Part shown: one piece after another, positions 10,505 to 19,869 of the stretch
Position numbering within the stretch: position 1 is the first letter of the stretch
Layout of the letters: each line of letters opens with the position of its first letter
Source: AP-15 sp963747735
GTDB lineage: Bacteria > Pseudomonadota > Alphaproteobacteria > ATCC43930 > CGMCC-115725
Length of the DNA stretch: 64,000 nucleotides
Direction: 5' to 3'
NCBI GenBank assembly: GCA_963747735.1
Contig: CAVVGE010000019.1
Coordinates: 248,001 to 312,000, forward strand
The notes under the pieces: generated by a model
The model's database searches: none
What the model was told of the DNA's origin: nothing
The model's input: only the letters and a program-made list of their open reading frames with translations
Translations under genes and position numbers: made by a program

Positions 10505-11670
10505 CACGAGCTCGTGTCGCGCCGGTGCTCGAGATAGAGCCGGCGCAGCGCGAGCGGGGCCAACCGCGCCCGCTCTTGGTCGGAAAGATCATTCGCCATC
10601 GCCTTGAGACGGTCGGCGGCAACCCGGATAAACCCGGATTTGTCGATCTCGTCCATTTCTGCCTCTGTCGGATCGGGCACCAGCCCGGCATCATCAAAGC
10701 GCATCCCACAGATGGCCGAGCCAACGCCGCGCACGATCCTTTCCTCAAAGCTGGCGCGACCGGTGAGCGAGAGTGTTCCGATCGCCCGGAGGTCCAAAAC
10801 AACTCTGGCGAGGTTGCGGTCGAGCCCACGAAGTCGCGCTTCGAGGACATCGACTTGAGAATCATCGGTCAAGGTTTCCGAGATCTGGTGCCAGAGGTAT
10901 TGAGCGGTCGGCACCGGGGTTACGACGGGAGGCGCGTGCGCCCCCAAGGTCTCTACGAGAAGGGCGCTGCCGCCGTTGCACAAGCTACCGCCTGCATCCG
11001 GCGGTAGCTTGAATTGATCGGGCTCGGGCGTGCCGGAATACCAGGTCCGATCATTGATGCGCATCTGACGGTGCCAATCGCCCATGGCAAGATAGGCGAG
11101 GCCCGCCCTTTCGGCCCGGTTTGGGGCGACGTAGTTCCTGGCCTCGCCCTCGGCGACGAAGCCCTGGATCGAGCCGTGCGCCATCCCGATCCTGATGGCG
11201 CCATCCGGTGTCGGCGCGGCGGCGTCCATATAGGCGGTAAGATCATCGTCGCTTGCCAAGTATCGCAGTGGTGCGGGCAGCAGAAAAACCCTCGTCCCGT
11301 CGTCATCCGGTAGCTCCACGGCACCTGGAGTTGTATGCAGATGCACATTTTCCGGCAGGCTCAACCGATGGACGCTGTCCCACAACCCGTTTTCGCGCGC
11401 ATGGTCATGATTACCAGGCATCAGATGCCACGCGATCCGCGGGAATTGGCGCATGGCCTCGATCGGCTTCCGCAGGGTGTCGGATGTGGGCTGCTGCTTG
11501 TCGTAAATGTCGCCGGCCAGCAACACCGCCGACGCCCGATACTTGACCGCCAGCTCCCCCATCGTCCGGACGACCGCATGACGCGCAGCTTTCAGCGCAG
11601 CCGCCGCGTCGGGCTCGAAATATTTGAAAACCATGCCGATCTGCAGATCGGACGAATGAATAAAGCGCAT
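10504..11670 (-). CDS. DNA repair metallophosphoesterase (YhaO/SbcD type)
   Basis: A 388-residue calcineurin-like phosphoesterase, the probable nuclease subunit of a complex with the downstream SMC-like ATPase. Metal-binding motifs occur in order: SSDLQIG (Asp8, Gln10), GDIYD at 53-57, PGNHDHA around 85-91, a later MAHGS, and GDWH near residue 200. Two deviate from the textbook SbcD set: Gln replaces the first-motif His, and GDWH replaces GHxH; both are seen in YhaO-like relatives as far as I recall. The start ATG at 11670 faces the hydantoinase gene across about 170 bases, which must hold both divergent promoters. Translation of the ATPase is coupled through a one-base overlap. Confidence 0.87.
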   Translation of the reverse strand: MRFIHSSDLQIGMVFKYFEPDAAAALKAARHAVVRTMGELAVKYRASAVLLAGDIYDKQQPTSDTLRKPIEAMRQFPRIAWHLMPGNHDHARENGLWDSVHRLSLPENVHLHTTPGAVELPDDDGTRVFLLPAPLRYLASDDDLTAYMDAAAPTPDGAIRIGMAHGSIQGFVAEGEARNYVAPNRAERAGLAYLAMGDWHRQMRINDRTWYSGTPEPDQFKLPPDAGGSLCNGGSALLVETLGAHAPPVVTPVPTAQYLWHQISETLTDDSQVDVLEARLRGLDRNLARVVLDLRAIGTLSLTGRASFEERIVRGVGSAICGMRFDDAGLVPDPTEAEMDEIDKSGFIRVAADRLKAMANDLSDQERARLAPLALRRLYLEHRRDTSS

Positions 11671-11841
11671 GCGCCGGACGCCTCCACAAGGTTCTCGATT
11701 CGATCGGTTATCGTTTGTTGAGATGATTATAATCGGCCCGCGTCAAATGATCGTCCTTGTGGCAATCTCTTCTTCGCGACGGTGGCCCGGCGGGAGTCTC
11801 AGGAACCCGCCGGCATCCATAGGATAAGGAGGACCGAGCGC

Positions 11842-13321
11842 ATGCGCGATTACGATCTGGTGATCCGCGGCGGGCGGGTGGCGACCGCGGCCGATACGTT
11901 CGAATGCGATGTCGGGGTCAAGGGCGGGGTCGTGGCGATGCTGGGCCGCGGCCTCGGGCCCGGGGGGCGCGAGATCGACGCGGGAGGCAAGCTCGTGTTG
12001 CCGGGCGGCATCGACAGCCATTGCCATATCGAGCAGCGCTCGTCGGCCGGGGTCGTCTGCGCCGACGATTTCTACAGCGCCACGGTCAGCGCCGCGTTTG
12101 GCGGCACCACGACGGTCATCCCGTTCGCCGCCCAGCACCGCGGCCAGTCGTTGCGCCAAGTGGTGGAGGAATATCACGCGGCGGCGCGGCCGAAGGCGGT
12201 CATCGACTACGCCTTTCATTTGATTATTTCGGACCCGAGCGCCGAGGTGATGGGCCAGGAATTGCCGGCCTTGATCCGCGACGGCTACACCTCGTTCAAG
12301 GTCTACATGACCTATGATTTGTTGGCGCTCGATGACGGGCAGATGCTCGACATCCTGGCACTCGCCCGGCGCGAGGGCGCGATGGTCATGGTCCATGCCG
12401 AAAACCACGAAATGATCAAATGGCTGACCGGGCGCCTCCTCGAACGCGGGCTCGCCGCACCCGCAATGGCATGCGGTGGCGCACGCCCGGCTCGCCGAAG
12501 GCGAGGCCACCAACCGCGCGGTCACGCTCGTCGCAATTGCTCGATGTGCCGATCCTGATCGTTCACGTCTCGGCCGGCGAGGCGATCGAGGTGATCCGCA
12601 ACGCCCAGACCAGCGGCCTCAAAATCTATGGCGAGACCTGCCCGCAATATCTGTTCCTGACCGCCGACGACCTGTTCAAGCCAGGCGTCGAGGGCGCCAA
12701 ATTCTGCTGCAGCCCGCCGCCGCGCGACGCAGCCGCGCAACGAGGCGGTGTGGAACGGCCTCAAAAACGGCACCTTTCAGGTGTTCTCGTCCGACCACGC
12801 GCCCTATCGCTTTGACGCGTCGGGGAAATTGCCGCATGGCGAGCGCACCACCTTCAAGGAAATCGCCAACGGCGTCCCCGGCATCGAGCTGCGCCTGCCC
12901 TTGCTGTTTTCCGAGGGCGTGCAGCAGGGCCGGCTCGACCTCAACCAGTTTGTCGCGCTGACCGCGACCAACCACGCCAAGCTCTACGGGCTCTATCCGA
13001 AAAAGGGCACGATCGCGGTCGGCAGCGACGCCGACATCGCGGTCTGGGACCCCGGCTGCGAGGTCACGGTCACGGCCGGCAATGCTGCACGACAATGTCG
13101 GCTACACCCCCTATGAGGGCCGCCACTTGCATGGCTGGCCGCAGACGGTGCTGAGCCGCGGCCGGATCGTCGTCGAAAACGGCCGGCTTGCCGTGGAGCG
13201 CGGCAGCGGCGCCTTTCTCCGCTGCGCGCTCTCCGCCGCCGCCAAGCCCGCGGGTGCGGCAGTTCCCGAGCTCGCGCGCGCCGCCGCCGCCGGGACGCCG
13301 CTATTGTCGAGCCCGCCCTAA
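11842..13321 (+). CDS. Dihydropyrimidinase / hydantoinase, frame-broken
   Basis: A cyclic-amidohydrolase that opens dihydropyrimidine or hydantoin rings. All metal-site landmarks are present in order: DSHCHIEQ (His-x-His), the carbamylated lysine in YTSFKVYMTYD, VHAENHE, HVSAGEA, CPQYLFL and the aspartate of SSDHAPY; the C-terminal beta domain follows with GYTPYEG and the usual SRGRIVVENG. Frame changes near 12460, 12530, 12735 and 13078 interrupt it, each restored by a one-base shift, giving about 490 residues as usual for the family. The start at 11842 follows a good AAGGAGG (11826-11832) with 9-base spacing. It is transcribed away from the YhaO/YhaN pair and convergent with the MmgE/PrpD gene. 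Four breaks suggest either an error-rich segment or a dead gene. Confidence 0.82.
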
Positions 13322-13352
13322 AGCATCTTGCTTCGGGCAAAGCCGCGACGGG

Positions 13353-14750
13353 TCAGGCGGGAACGGTCAGCGCGATCAGCTTTTGCGCGGCTTGGTCGGT
13401 CGTGTCGAGACGGCGGCAGGTGTCGATCAGCTCGGCGAATTGCGCTTCGGAAATCGCGAGGCCGGGGGCGACCGGGCGAATGCGCCGCGCTTCCTCCTCG
13501 AAATCCCAGATGAATTCGCGCCCGGTGCCCTCGCGCGTAAAACTGCGCCCGTCCTTCAGGAAGACCGTGATGCGCGGGCCGAACAGCGGGCGGCGCACGG
13601 TCGGGACCAGGCTCACGCGCTGCATCAGCTCGATGACTTCGGGCGGATCGGTCTCGCCGGGGCCGGGCCGGTCGCCGCGCAGCAACGGATAGCCGCGGGT
13701 CGCGGCACCATAGGCGGTGAAATACTGGGTGCTGCCGATTTGCGGCGGGTTGTCGATGCCGCGGCTCGGAAAGGCCGGGCTCGGATATTCGGTTTCGAGC
13801 CAGTTGACGAGCGCCTCGATCCGGTCGATGTCGCGCGGCCCTGATGTCGTGCTCGGCGCAGAGCGCTGCGGTCACATCGACATGGGCGATGTTGTAGCCG
13901 GCGGTCGAATAGATGCGATAAAGCGTTTCCAGGAACATCCAGTCGTCGCCGAGGCCACGGGTAATATTTGCCAGCTCGGTGCGGTTCGTCGCCGGTAAAG
14001 CTGAACCGCAGCTCGCCGCGGTTGTTGCCGGCATAGGCATGGTAGAAGCCGGCTTCGCCCTCTAACGTGGTTTCGCCGCCGGGAGTGCCATGCTTGGCGA
14101 GCGCCACCGCCAGATAGCGCGTTGCGCACCGCGCCCCCCTCGCGCAACGAGCGGCCGCCGCTCCTCGCCCCTTCGAGGTTGCCGGCGGCGAGGTTGACGC
14201 ATTGCGCCACCGCACCGTGGATCTGGTCCGCGTCGAGCCGGCCGAGCTTGGCCGCGGCAATCGCGGCGCCGAAGATGCCGAACACCGGCCCGGCGTGAAA
14301 CCCGCGCGACATGACAGTCGGGATAAACTCGGCAGCCAGCCGCTCCATGACTTCGTAGCCGGCGGCGACCGCGGTCAGAAACTCCTTGCCCGAGGCGCCG
14401 GCAGCTTCGCCCGCGGCCAGCGCTGCCGGCAGGATTGCCGTCCCCGGATGGGTCAGCATGCGAAACGTGTCCCATTTGCCGCCGGCAAAGACCGTCTCGG
14501 TGTTGACAAAGGCGGCCCCGGCCTTGGTCAGCCGCTCGCCGCTGCACAGAACCGTGGCTGCCCCGCCGCCTCCCGCCTCCTCCTCGCGCATCATCGCCAG
14601 CGCCTGTCGGCGCGCCGGCATGTCGTGGGCGACGAGCGCCGAGGCGATCGCCTGCAATGTCACCCCCTTGGCGCGATCTACAACCGCGGGCGGCAGGTCC
14701 TCGTATCTAAGCTGCGCGACAAAGGCAGCAAGCTCACGGCTCAGCGACAT
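13353..14750 (-). CDS. MmgE/PrpD family protein, frame-broken
   Basis: Member of the 2-methylcitrate dehydratase / cis-aconitate decarboxylase superfamily (MmgE/PrpD), about 465 residues when frame changes near 14120, 13990 and 13845 are joined. The helical domain is intact in the first 200 residues, with the family phrases GGKWDTFRMLTHPGT and MSRGFHAGPVFGIFGAA; the small lid domain and C-terminus read through PLFGPRITVFLKDGRSF to the stop at 13353-13355. Reaction and substrate cannot be fixed, since the family covers decarboxylases and dehydratases. The ATG at 14750 has AAGAGGAAG in front. It is divergent from the sugar ABC operon and convergent with the hydantoinase gene. The breaks resemble those in neighbouring genes and may be sequencing errors. 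Confidence 0.78.
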
Positions 14751-15028
14751 GACGGCTTCCTCTTGCGGCGACACGGGGATGACCGTGCGGCGTGGATCGG
14801 CTGGCGGCCTTGCTCCTTTGAGCGCAACCCGATGCGACAGTATCCGCCAGGCAATCGCGCCAAGCGACAGCAAAGAAGAGGATCATTCCCGCCGCGGCGC
14901 CGTCTGCGCCGATTGGCAGAGCCCGACGCATGCCAACCCGGCGGCTGGATTGCCCGATCGTGCTTGTGCCCTGTGGCGGTTCTCTCTAAAGATCGCGCAA
15001 TTCGCCAGCCAGCCGAGGAGACGGGGCC

Positions 15029-16354
15029 ATGAAGCACATTCATAGGCGCAGGGTATTGCAGCTGTCCGGCGCCGGGGCGCTCGCTTCGGCGACCGGGGGT
15101 CTGGCGGCGATACTCGCTTCCGGCCGGGCGCCGGCCTATGGCCAGGCAATGAGCGTCCATTACCTGCGCTGGTCGGATTTCGTGCCGGCTTCCGACATGC
15201 TGCTGAAAAACGAGATCGCGCCCGAATGCGAAAAGGCGCTGGGCATCAAATTGCGCCTTGAAATGGTCAACGCCAACGATATCCAGGCGCGCGTCACCTC
15301 GTCGATCCAGTCGGGCACGGGGCCGGACATCGTTCTGGCGTTGAACAACTGGCCGCAGCTTTACACCGCGAGCCTCGCCGACGTCAGCGACACCGCAGAA
15401 AAGCGCGGCGAAGACCAGGACGGCTATTACGACATCTCGAAAAAGGTCGCGACCGTCGGCAACAAGTGGATCGGCATGCCTTGGTGCATCGGCGGCGGGC
15501 TTGTAGCCTACCGCAAATCCTGGTTCGGCGAGCTCGGCTACGAGAAGTTCCCGGAAACCTGGGACAAGCTGCAGGCTGCCGGAAAAGAGCTCAAAGCCAA
15601 GGGCCGGCCGATCGGCCAGGCGCTGAGCCACTCGTTTGGCGACCCGCCGGGCTTTTGGTACCCCTGGTTGTGGTCCTGGGGAGGCAAGGAGGTCGAGGCC
15701 GACGGCAAGACCGTGGCCTTGAACAGCAAGGAGACGATCGCGTCGGTCAAGGCCGTGGTGCCGTTTTGGAACGACGCCTGCGACACCGGCGGGCTCGCCT
15801 GGGACAATTCGAGCAACAATCGGGCCTTTCTGTCGGGCAGCATCTGCGCCACCAACAACGGCCCGTCGATTTATCTCGAAGCCAAGCGCAAGCCCACGAC
15901 CTACCTGACCGAGAAAGGGACGCCGCTCTATCAGGACATTCTGCACGCGCCGCTGCCAAAGGGAGCAGGCGGCCAGTTCAACCTGCCGGGGCCCTTTACC
16001 AACATGCTGATGGGCTATTCGAAGAACCAGGATGCGGCCAAGAAGGTCCTGGCGTGGATCAGCTCAAAGCCGATCTTCGAGCAGTGGTTCACGTCTCAGC
16101 AAGGCTATACCGAGGGGGCGACCAAATATTGGGCGCAGGACCCGGTGTGGAAAAACGAGCCGGTGCTGCTGCCGTTCCGCGACATTCCGACGACAGGCCG
16201 GCTGATGGGCTATGCCGGGCCGCCCGGCCGCGCCTCGGCGGAGGTCCAGACCAAGTATATCATCGTCGACATGTACGCAAAGGCGGTGCAGGGCATGCCG
16301 GCCGAGGATGCGGTCAAGGCGGCCCACGCCGAGCTGGCAAAGATCTACGGATGA
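15029..16354 (+). CDS. Sugar ABC transporter binding protein, Tat-secreted (copy 1)
   Basis: A 441-residue extracellular solute-binding protein of the carbohydrate (family 1) class. The N-terminus has a twin-arginine signal (HRRRVLQLSG at residues 5-14), a hydrophobic Ala/Gly-rich stretch and a probable cleavage after AYGQA near residue 40. The mature protein has the family pattern GTGPDIVLALNNWPQLY, then WYPWLWSWGGKEVEADG and a C-terminal QGMPAEDAVKAAHAELAKIYG. It would capture a sugar or polyol in the periplasm for the two permeases and ATPase that follow. Folding before Tat export may mean a cofactor or rapid folding. The protein is a close paralogue of the one at 19870-21204. The 279-base gap upstream, shared with the divergent MmgE/PrpD gene, should hold the operon promoter. 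Confidence 0.9.
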   Translation: MKHIHRRRVLQLSGAGALASATGGLAAILASGRAPAYGQAMSVHYLRWSDFVPASDMLLKNEIAPECEKALGIKLRLEMVNANDIQARVTSSIQSGTGPDIVLALNNWPQLYTASLADVSDTAEKRGEDQDGYYDISKKVATVGNKWIGMPWCIGGGLVAYRKSWFGELGYEKFPETWDKLQAAGKELKAKGRPIGQALSHSFGDPPGFWYPWLWSWGGKEVEADGKTVALNSKETIASVKAVVPFWNDACDTGGLAWDNSSNNRAFLSGSICATNNGPSIYLEAKRKPTTYLTEKGTPLYQDILHAPLPKGAGGQFNLPGPFTNMLMGYSKNQDAAKKVLAWISSKPIFEQWFTSQQGYTEGATKYWAQDPVWKNEPVLLPFRDIPTTGRLMGYAGPPGRASAEVQTKYIIVDMYAKAVQGMPAEDAVKAAHAELAKIYG

Positions 16355-16409
16355 ACGATCGGTCGGCCGTTTGCGGGATGCCGTCGATCATTGCCGGGAA
16401 GACGTTGCC

Positions 16410-17351
16410 ATGACTTTTACTTCCGCAGCGGCACCCAGGGTTTATGCCGGGTCGCCAAAACGCGGACCGGTCACCCGGCTCCTCGAAGACGAGCGCTGGC
16501 TGGCGCTGACCCTGCTGCTGCCGACGGTCGTCCTGCTCGGGCTCTTTATCGCCTATCCCTTTGTCAAGGGAGTGATGCTGGCGGTGACCGACGCCAAGGT
16601 CGGCGTGCCCGGCCATTTTGTCGGCCTGCAGAATTTCGAGGCGATCTGGAACGACAGCATCTTTCGTGTCGCGGTGTGGAACACCTGCGTCTATACCTTT
16701 GTCGCCACCGTGTTCAAGCTGGCGCTCGGGCTGTGGCTGGCGGTGCTGCTGAACCGGCATTTCCGCGGCAAGGCGATCACCCGGGCGTTCATCCTGCTGC
16801 CCTTCATCATCCCGACCGTGCTGTCGACCTTGGCATGGAAGTGGATGTTCGACCCGACCTTCAGCGTGATCAACTGGGGTCTGTTCCGGCTCGGGCTGAT
16901 CCAGACGCGGATCAATTGGCTCGGCGATCCGCACCTCGCGCTGATCTCGGTGATCATCGTCAACGTCTGGCGTGGCGTGCCGTTCTACGCGATCACGCTG
17001 CTCGCCGGATTGCAGACGATCAGCCCCGAATTGCACGAGGCCGCGGCGATCGACGGCGCGCGCGCCTGGCAGCGCTTTCGCCATGTGACCTGGCCGCTGC
17101 TGCTGCCGGTGACGTTGGTGGTGACGCTGTTTTCGGTGATCCAAACCTTTGCCGATTTCCAGCTCGTCTATGTGCTGACCGGCGGCGGCCCGGCCAACGC
17201 CACCCAGCTTTTCGCCACCTACGCCTATCAGATCGGCATCGGCACCGGGCTGTTGAGCCAGGGCGCCACGATCTCGCTCGCCGTCTTTCCGGTATTGCTG
17301 CTGGTCGTCATCGTCCAGCTCTTGTACATCCGCAGGGTGGAGACCCATTGA
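16410..17351 (+). CDS. Sugar ABC transporter permease (first)
   Basis: A 313-residue inner-membrane permease of the MalF/UgpA type with about six transmembrane helices. After a short cytoplasmic N-terminus, the first helix spans the segment LALTLLLPTVVLLGLFIAYP; the cytoplasmic EAA loop that docks the ATPase reads ELHEAAAIDGARAWQRF followed by the conserved THVTWP-like step HVTWPLLLP. The ATG at 16410 is preferred because GGGAAGACG precedes it and upstream sequence belongs to the binding-protein gene. Stop of the binding protein lies 55 bases upstream and the next permease starts three bases after this stop, so all are one transcription unit. Confidence 0.92.
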   Translation: MTFTSAAAPRVYAGSPKRGPVTRLLEDERWLALTLLLPTVVLLGLFIAYPFVKGVMLAVTDAKVGVPGHFVGLQNFEAIWNDSIFRVAVWNTCVYTFVATVFKLALGLWLAVLLNRHFRGKAITRAFILLPFIIPTVLSTLAWKWMFDPTFSVINWGLFRLGLIQTRINWLGDPHLALISVIIVNVWRGVPFYAITLLAGLQTISPELHEAAAIDGARAWQRFRHVTWPLLLPVTLVVTLFSVIQTFADFQLVYVLTGGGPANATQLFATYAYQIGIGTGLLSQGATISLAVFPVLLLVVIVQLLYIRRVETH

Positions 17352-17354
17352 GCC

Positions 17355-18206
17355 ATGATCGAGGGCGCGATTTGGCGGCGGTGGGTGTTCTTCTACATCC
17401 CGTTGACGGCGTTCGTGGTCGGGCTGCTGTTCCCGTTCTACTGGATGATCATCACGACGATCCGGCCGGACGGCGAGCTCTATCGCCCGTGGAACTCGGT
17501 CAACTACAACCCGTTCTGGACCTGGCATCCGACCTTGGTTCACATCAGGGACCTGCTGACGCAGACCCTGTTCACGACCTGGATGCTGAACACGATGATC
17601 ATCTCGCTGTCGGCGACGGCGATCTCGCTGTTCTGCGGGCTCTTGGCCGGCTATGCGCTGTCGCGCCTCAAATTCCCGTTCGCCGGCACGCTCGGCACCG
17701 CGATCTTCATCACCTATCTGGTGCCGCAGACGCTGCTGTTCATTCCGCTCGCCGACATCATCCGCAACTTCCGCCTCGGCGACACGCCCTGGGCTTTGAT
17801 CCTGACCTATCCGACCTTTCTGATCCCGTTCTGCACCTGGCTGATGATGGGCTACTTCAAGTCGATCCCCAAGGAATTGGAGGAATGCGCCCGCATCGAT
17901 GGCGCCACGCGCTGGAAGGCAATGCTCTACATCATCTTCCCGATCGCGGTGCCGGGGATCCTGTCGGCCGGCATCTTTGCCTTCACCTTGTCATGGAACG
18001 AGTTCCTTTACGCGCTGGTCTTCTTGTCCACGCCCGAGGAAAAGACCGTGCCGGTCGGCGTCACCTCGGAATTGATCCGCGGCGACGTGTTCTACTGGGG
18101 CGAATTGATGGCCGGCGCGTTGCTGGGGTCGGTCCCGGTCGCCTTCGTCTATTCGTTCTTTGTCGAGCATTACGTCGCCAGCGTCACCGGCTCGGTCAAA
18201 GGATGA
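17355..18206 (+). CDS. Sugar ABC transporter permease (second)
   Basis: A 283-residue MalG/UgpE-type inner-membrane permease with about six transmembrane helices. The EAA loop is ELEECARIDGATRWKAM followed by IIFPIAVPG, and the LSWNEFLYALVFLS segment that is characteristic of this half of the transporter is present. It begins three bases after the stop of the first permease and ends about 20 bases before the ATPase start, which indicates co-translation and equal stoichiometry. Together with the other permease it forms the channel for the sugar captured by one or both Tat-exported binding proteins of this cluster. Confidence 0.92.
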   Translation: MIEGAIWRRWVFFYIPLTAFVVGLLFPFYWMIITTIRPDGELYRPWNSVNYNPFWTWHPTLVHIRDLLTQTLFTTWMLNTMIISLSATAISLFCGLLAGYALSRLKFPFAGTLGTAIFITYLVPQTLLFIPLADIIRNFRLGDTPWALILTYPTFLIPFCTWLMMGYFKSIPKELEECARIDGATRWKAMLYIIFPIAVPGILSAGIFAFTLSWNEFLYALVFLSTPEEKTVPVGVTSELIRGDVFYWGELMAGALLGSVPVAFVYSFFVEHYVASVTGSVKG

Positions 18207-18228
18207 CCGCATCCCTAAGAGAGAAAGA

Positions 18229-19320
18229 ATGGCCGAGGTCGTCCTCCAGAACGTGAACAAGAGCTTTGAAGAGGTCCACGCCGTCAAGGATGTGAACCTG
18301 TCGATCCGCGACAAGGAGTTTATGGTCCTGGTCGGGCCGTCGGGCTGCGGCAAGACCACGACGCTGCGGATGGTGGCCGGGCTCGAAGCGATCTCGTCCG
18401 GGCGGATCCTGATCGACGACAAGGTCATCAACGACCTGTCGCCGATGGACCGCGACATCGCCATGGTGTTTCAGAACTACGCGCTCTACCCGCATATGAG
18501 CGTCTACGACAACATGGCGTTCGGGCTGAAGATGCGCAAATTCGACCGTGCCGATATCGGCCGGCGGGTGCACGAGGCGGCCGACCTCCTCGGCATCGGC
18601 CAGCTGTTGCAGCGCAAGCCGCGCCAGCTCTCCGGCGGGCAGCGCCAGCGCGTCGCGCTCGGCCGGGCGATCGTGCGTCATCCGCAGGTCTTTCTGTTCG
18701 ACGAGCCGCTGTCGAACCTCGACGCCAAGCTGCGGGTGCAGACCCGCGTCGAGCTGAAGAAATTGCACAACCGGCTCGGCACGACGGCGATCTATGTCAC
18801 GCACGACCAGGTCGAGGCGATGACGCTCGGCGACCGCGTCGTCGTCATGCACGATGGCCGCGTCCAGCAGGTCGGCGAGCCGCTCGAGCTCTATGACGAG
18901 CCCGCCAACCGCTTTGTCGCCGGCTTTATCGGCTCGCCGGCGATGAATTTTCTGACCGTGCGGATCAGCGAGCGGAACGGCGCGGTCTGGGCCGAAAACG
19001 AGGGCGTCGAGATCAAGGTCCCGGACGAGATCGCCGGGCGGCTGCGTCACCATTTGGGCGAAGAAGCCTCGCTCGGCATCCGCCCCGAAGATATTCATAT
19101 CGCCACCGCCGCCGATCCGCCCGAGCTCGGCTTCGACGCCATCGTCGAGGTCATCGAAAAGCTCGGCTCCGAGACTTTGCTCGATGTCGCCGTCGCCGAC
19201 GAGGCGATGGTGGCCTCGGTCGAGCCGAGCGTCCGTGTCGGGATCCACGAGAAATTGCAGCTGGCGATGAACCCGGCGCGGATCCATTTCTTCGACATGG
19301 CTTCGGAGATGGCGATCTGA
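18229..19320 (+). CDS. Sugar ABC transporter ATP-binding protein (UgpC/MsmK type)
   Basis: A 363-residue ATPase. Walker A GPSGCGKTT lies near residues 36-44, the Q-loop in MVFQNYALYPHMSVYDN, the ABC signature LSGGQRQR, Walker B VFLFDEPLSNLDAKLR, and the switch His in YVTHDQ. After about residue 240 comes the TOBE/OB-type regulatory domain, typical for carbohydrate importers of the MalK group, containing GIRPEDI. The ATG at 18229 is used because AGAGAGAAAG precedes it; the longer frame upstream overlaps the permease gene. It energises the two permeases upstream; this is the only ATPase in the cluster, so both binding proteins probably use it. Confidence 0.95.
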   Translation: MAEVVLQNVNKSFEEVHAVKDVNLSIRDKEFMVLVGPSGCGKTTTLRMVAGLEAISSGRILIDDKVINDLSPMDRDIAMVFQNYALYPHMSVYDNMAFGLKMRKFDRADIGRRVHEAADLLGIGQLLQRKPRQLSGGQRQRVALGRAIVRHPQVFLFDEPLSNLDAKLRVQTRVELKKLHNRLGTTAIYVTHDQVEAMTLGDRVVVMHDGRVQQVGEPLELYDEPANRFVAGFIGSPAMNFLTVRISERNGAVWAENEGVEIKVPDEIAGRLRHHLGEEASLGIRPEDIHIATAADPPELGFDAIVEVIEKLGSETLLDVAVADEAMVASVEPSVRVGIHEKLQLAMNPARIHFFDMASEMAI

Positions 19321-19354
19321 GGGTGCGAAAGCCTGAAAAAGGGAGGACAGGCAC

Positions 19355-19792
19355 ATGCTGAAGAATTTTATAAGGATGTCGATTATCGGATGCTTCGGAG
19401 TAGTTGCTGTCGCGCACGCGCAGACCCCGGCACCCGCGCCGACCGGCACGCAGTATGACGGCACCTACGCCTTCGTCTCGTCGACAAAGCTGAACGCAAC
19501 CTATCGGACGCGGGGCGGGCTGATGGGCGCCTGCTCGGACCGCACGACGGGACCGCTCACGATCAGCCAAGGCCAGGCGCAATACACCACCGTGACCGGC
19601 GTCCACCTGACGGGGACGGTCGGGCCGCAAGGCGGGCTCGCGCTGCGGGCGCTGCAGACGCCCGGCAGCAACGGCTACCAGCCGCTCGACATCATCGTCA
19701 GCGGCAACATCGATCCCACCGGGACGGTGCGCGCCCGCCAAACCGCCAATTCCTGCAGCTACGAATTCACCTGGCGGAAAGAGCCGAGGTAA
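19355..19792 (+). CDS. Small secreted hypothetical protein
   Basis: A 145-residue protein that I do not recognise. It has a clear Sec signal peptide (hydrophobic IRMSIIGCFGVVAVAHA with probable cleavage after AHAQ) and a mature part rich in Thr, Gly and Gln with predicted beta character, including YDGTYAFVSSTKLNATY and two cysteines (GACSDR, ANSCSYEF) that could form a disulfide. Similar phrases occur in small alphaproteobacterial secreted proteins of unknown role. It sits between the ATPase and the second binding protein of the ABC operon, 34 bases after the ATPase stop with GGGAGGACAG in front of its ATG, so it is probably expressed with the transporter and may act in the periplasm on or near the transported sugar. 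Confidence 0.7.
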   Translation: MLKNFIRMSIIGCFGVVAVAHAQTPAPAPTGTQYDGTYAFVSSTKLNATYRTRGGLMGACSDRTTGPLTISQGQAQYTTVTGVHLTGTVGPQGGLALRALQTPGSNGYQPLDIIVSGNIDPTGTVRARQTANSCSYEFTWRKEPR

Positions 19793-19869
19793 AACTGACG
19801 CGGCAGGTGGCTCCGATCCGCGGTGGGTTCAGCGACGATCGGCGTAGCGCTGGAGAGAAGGGGAAAGTA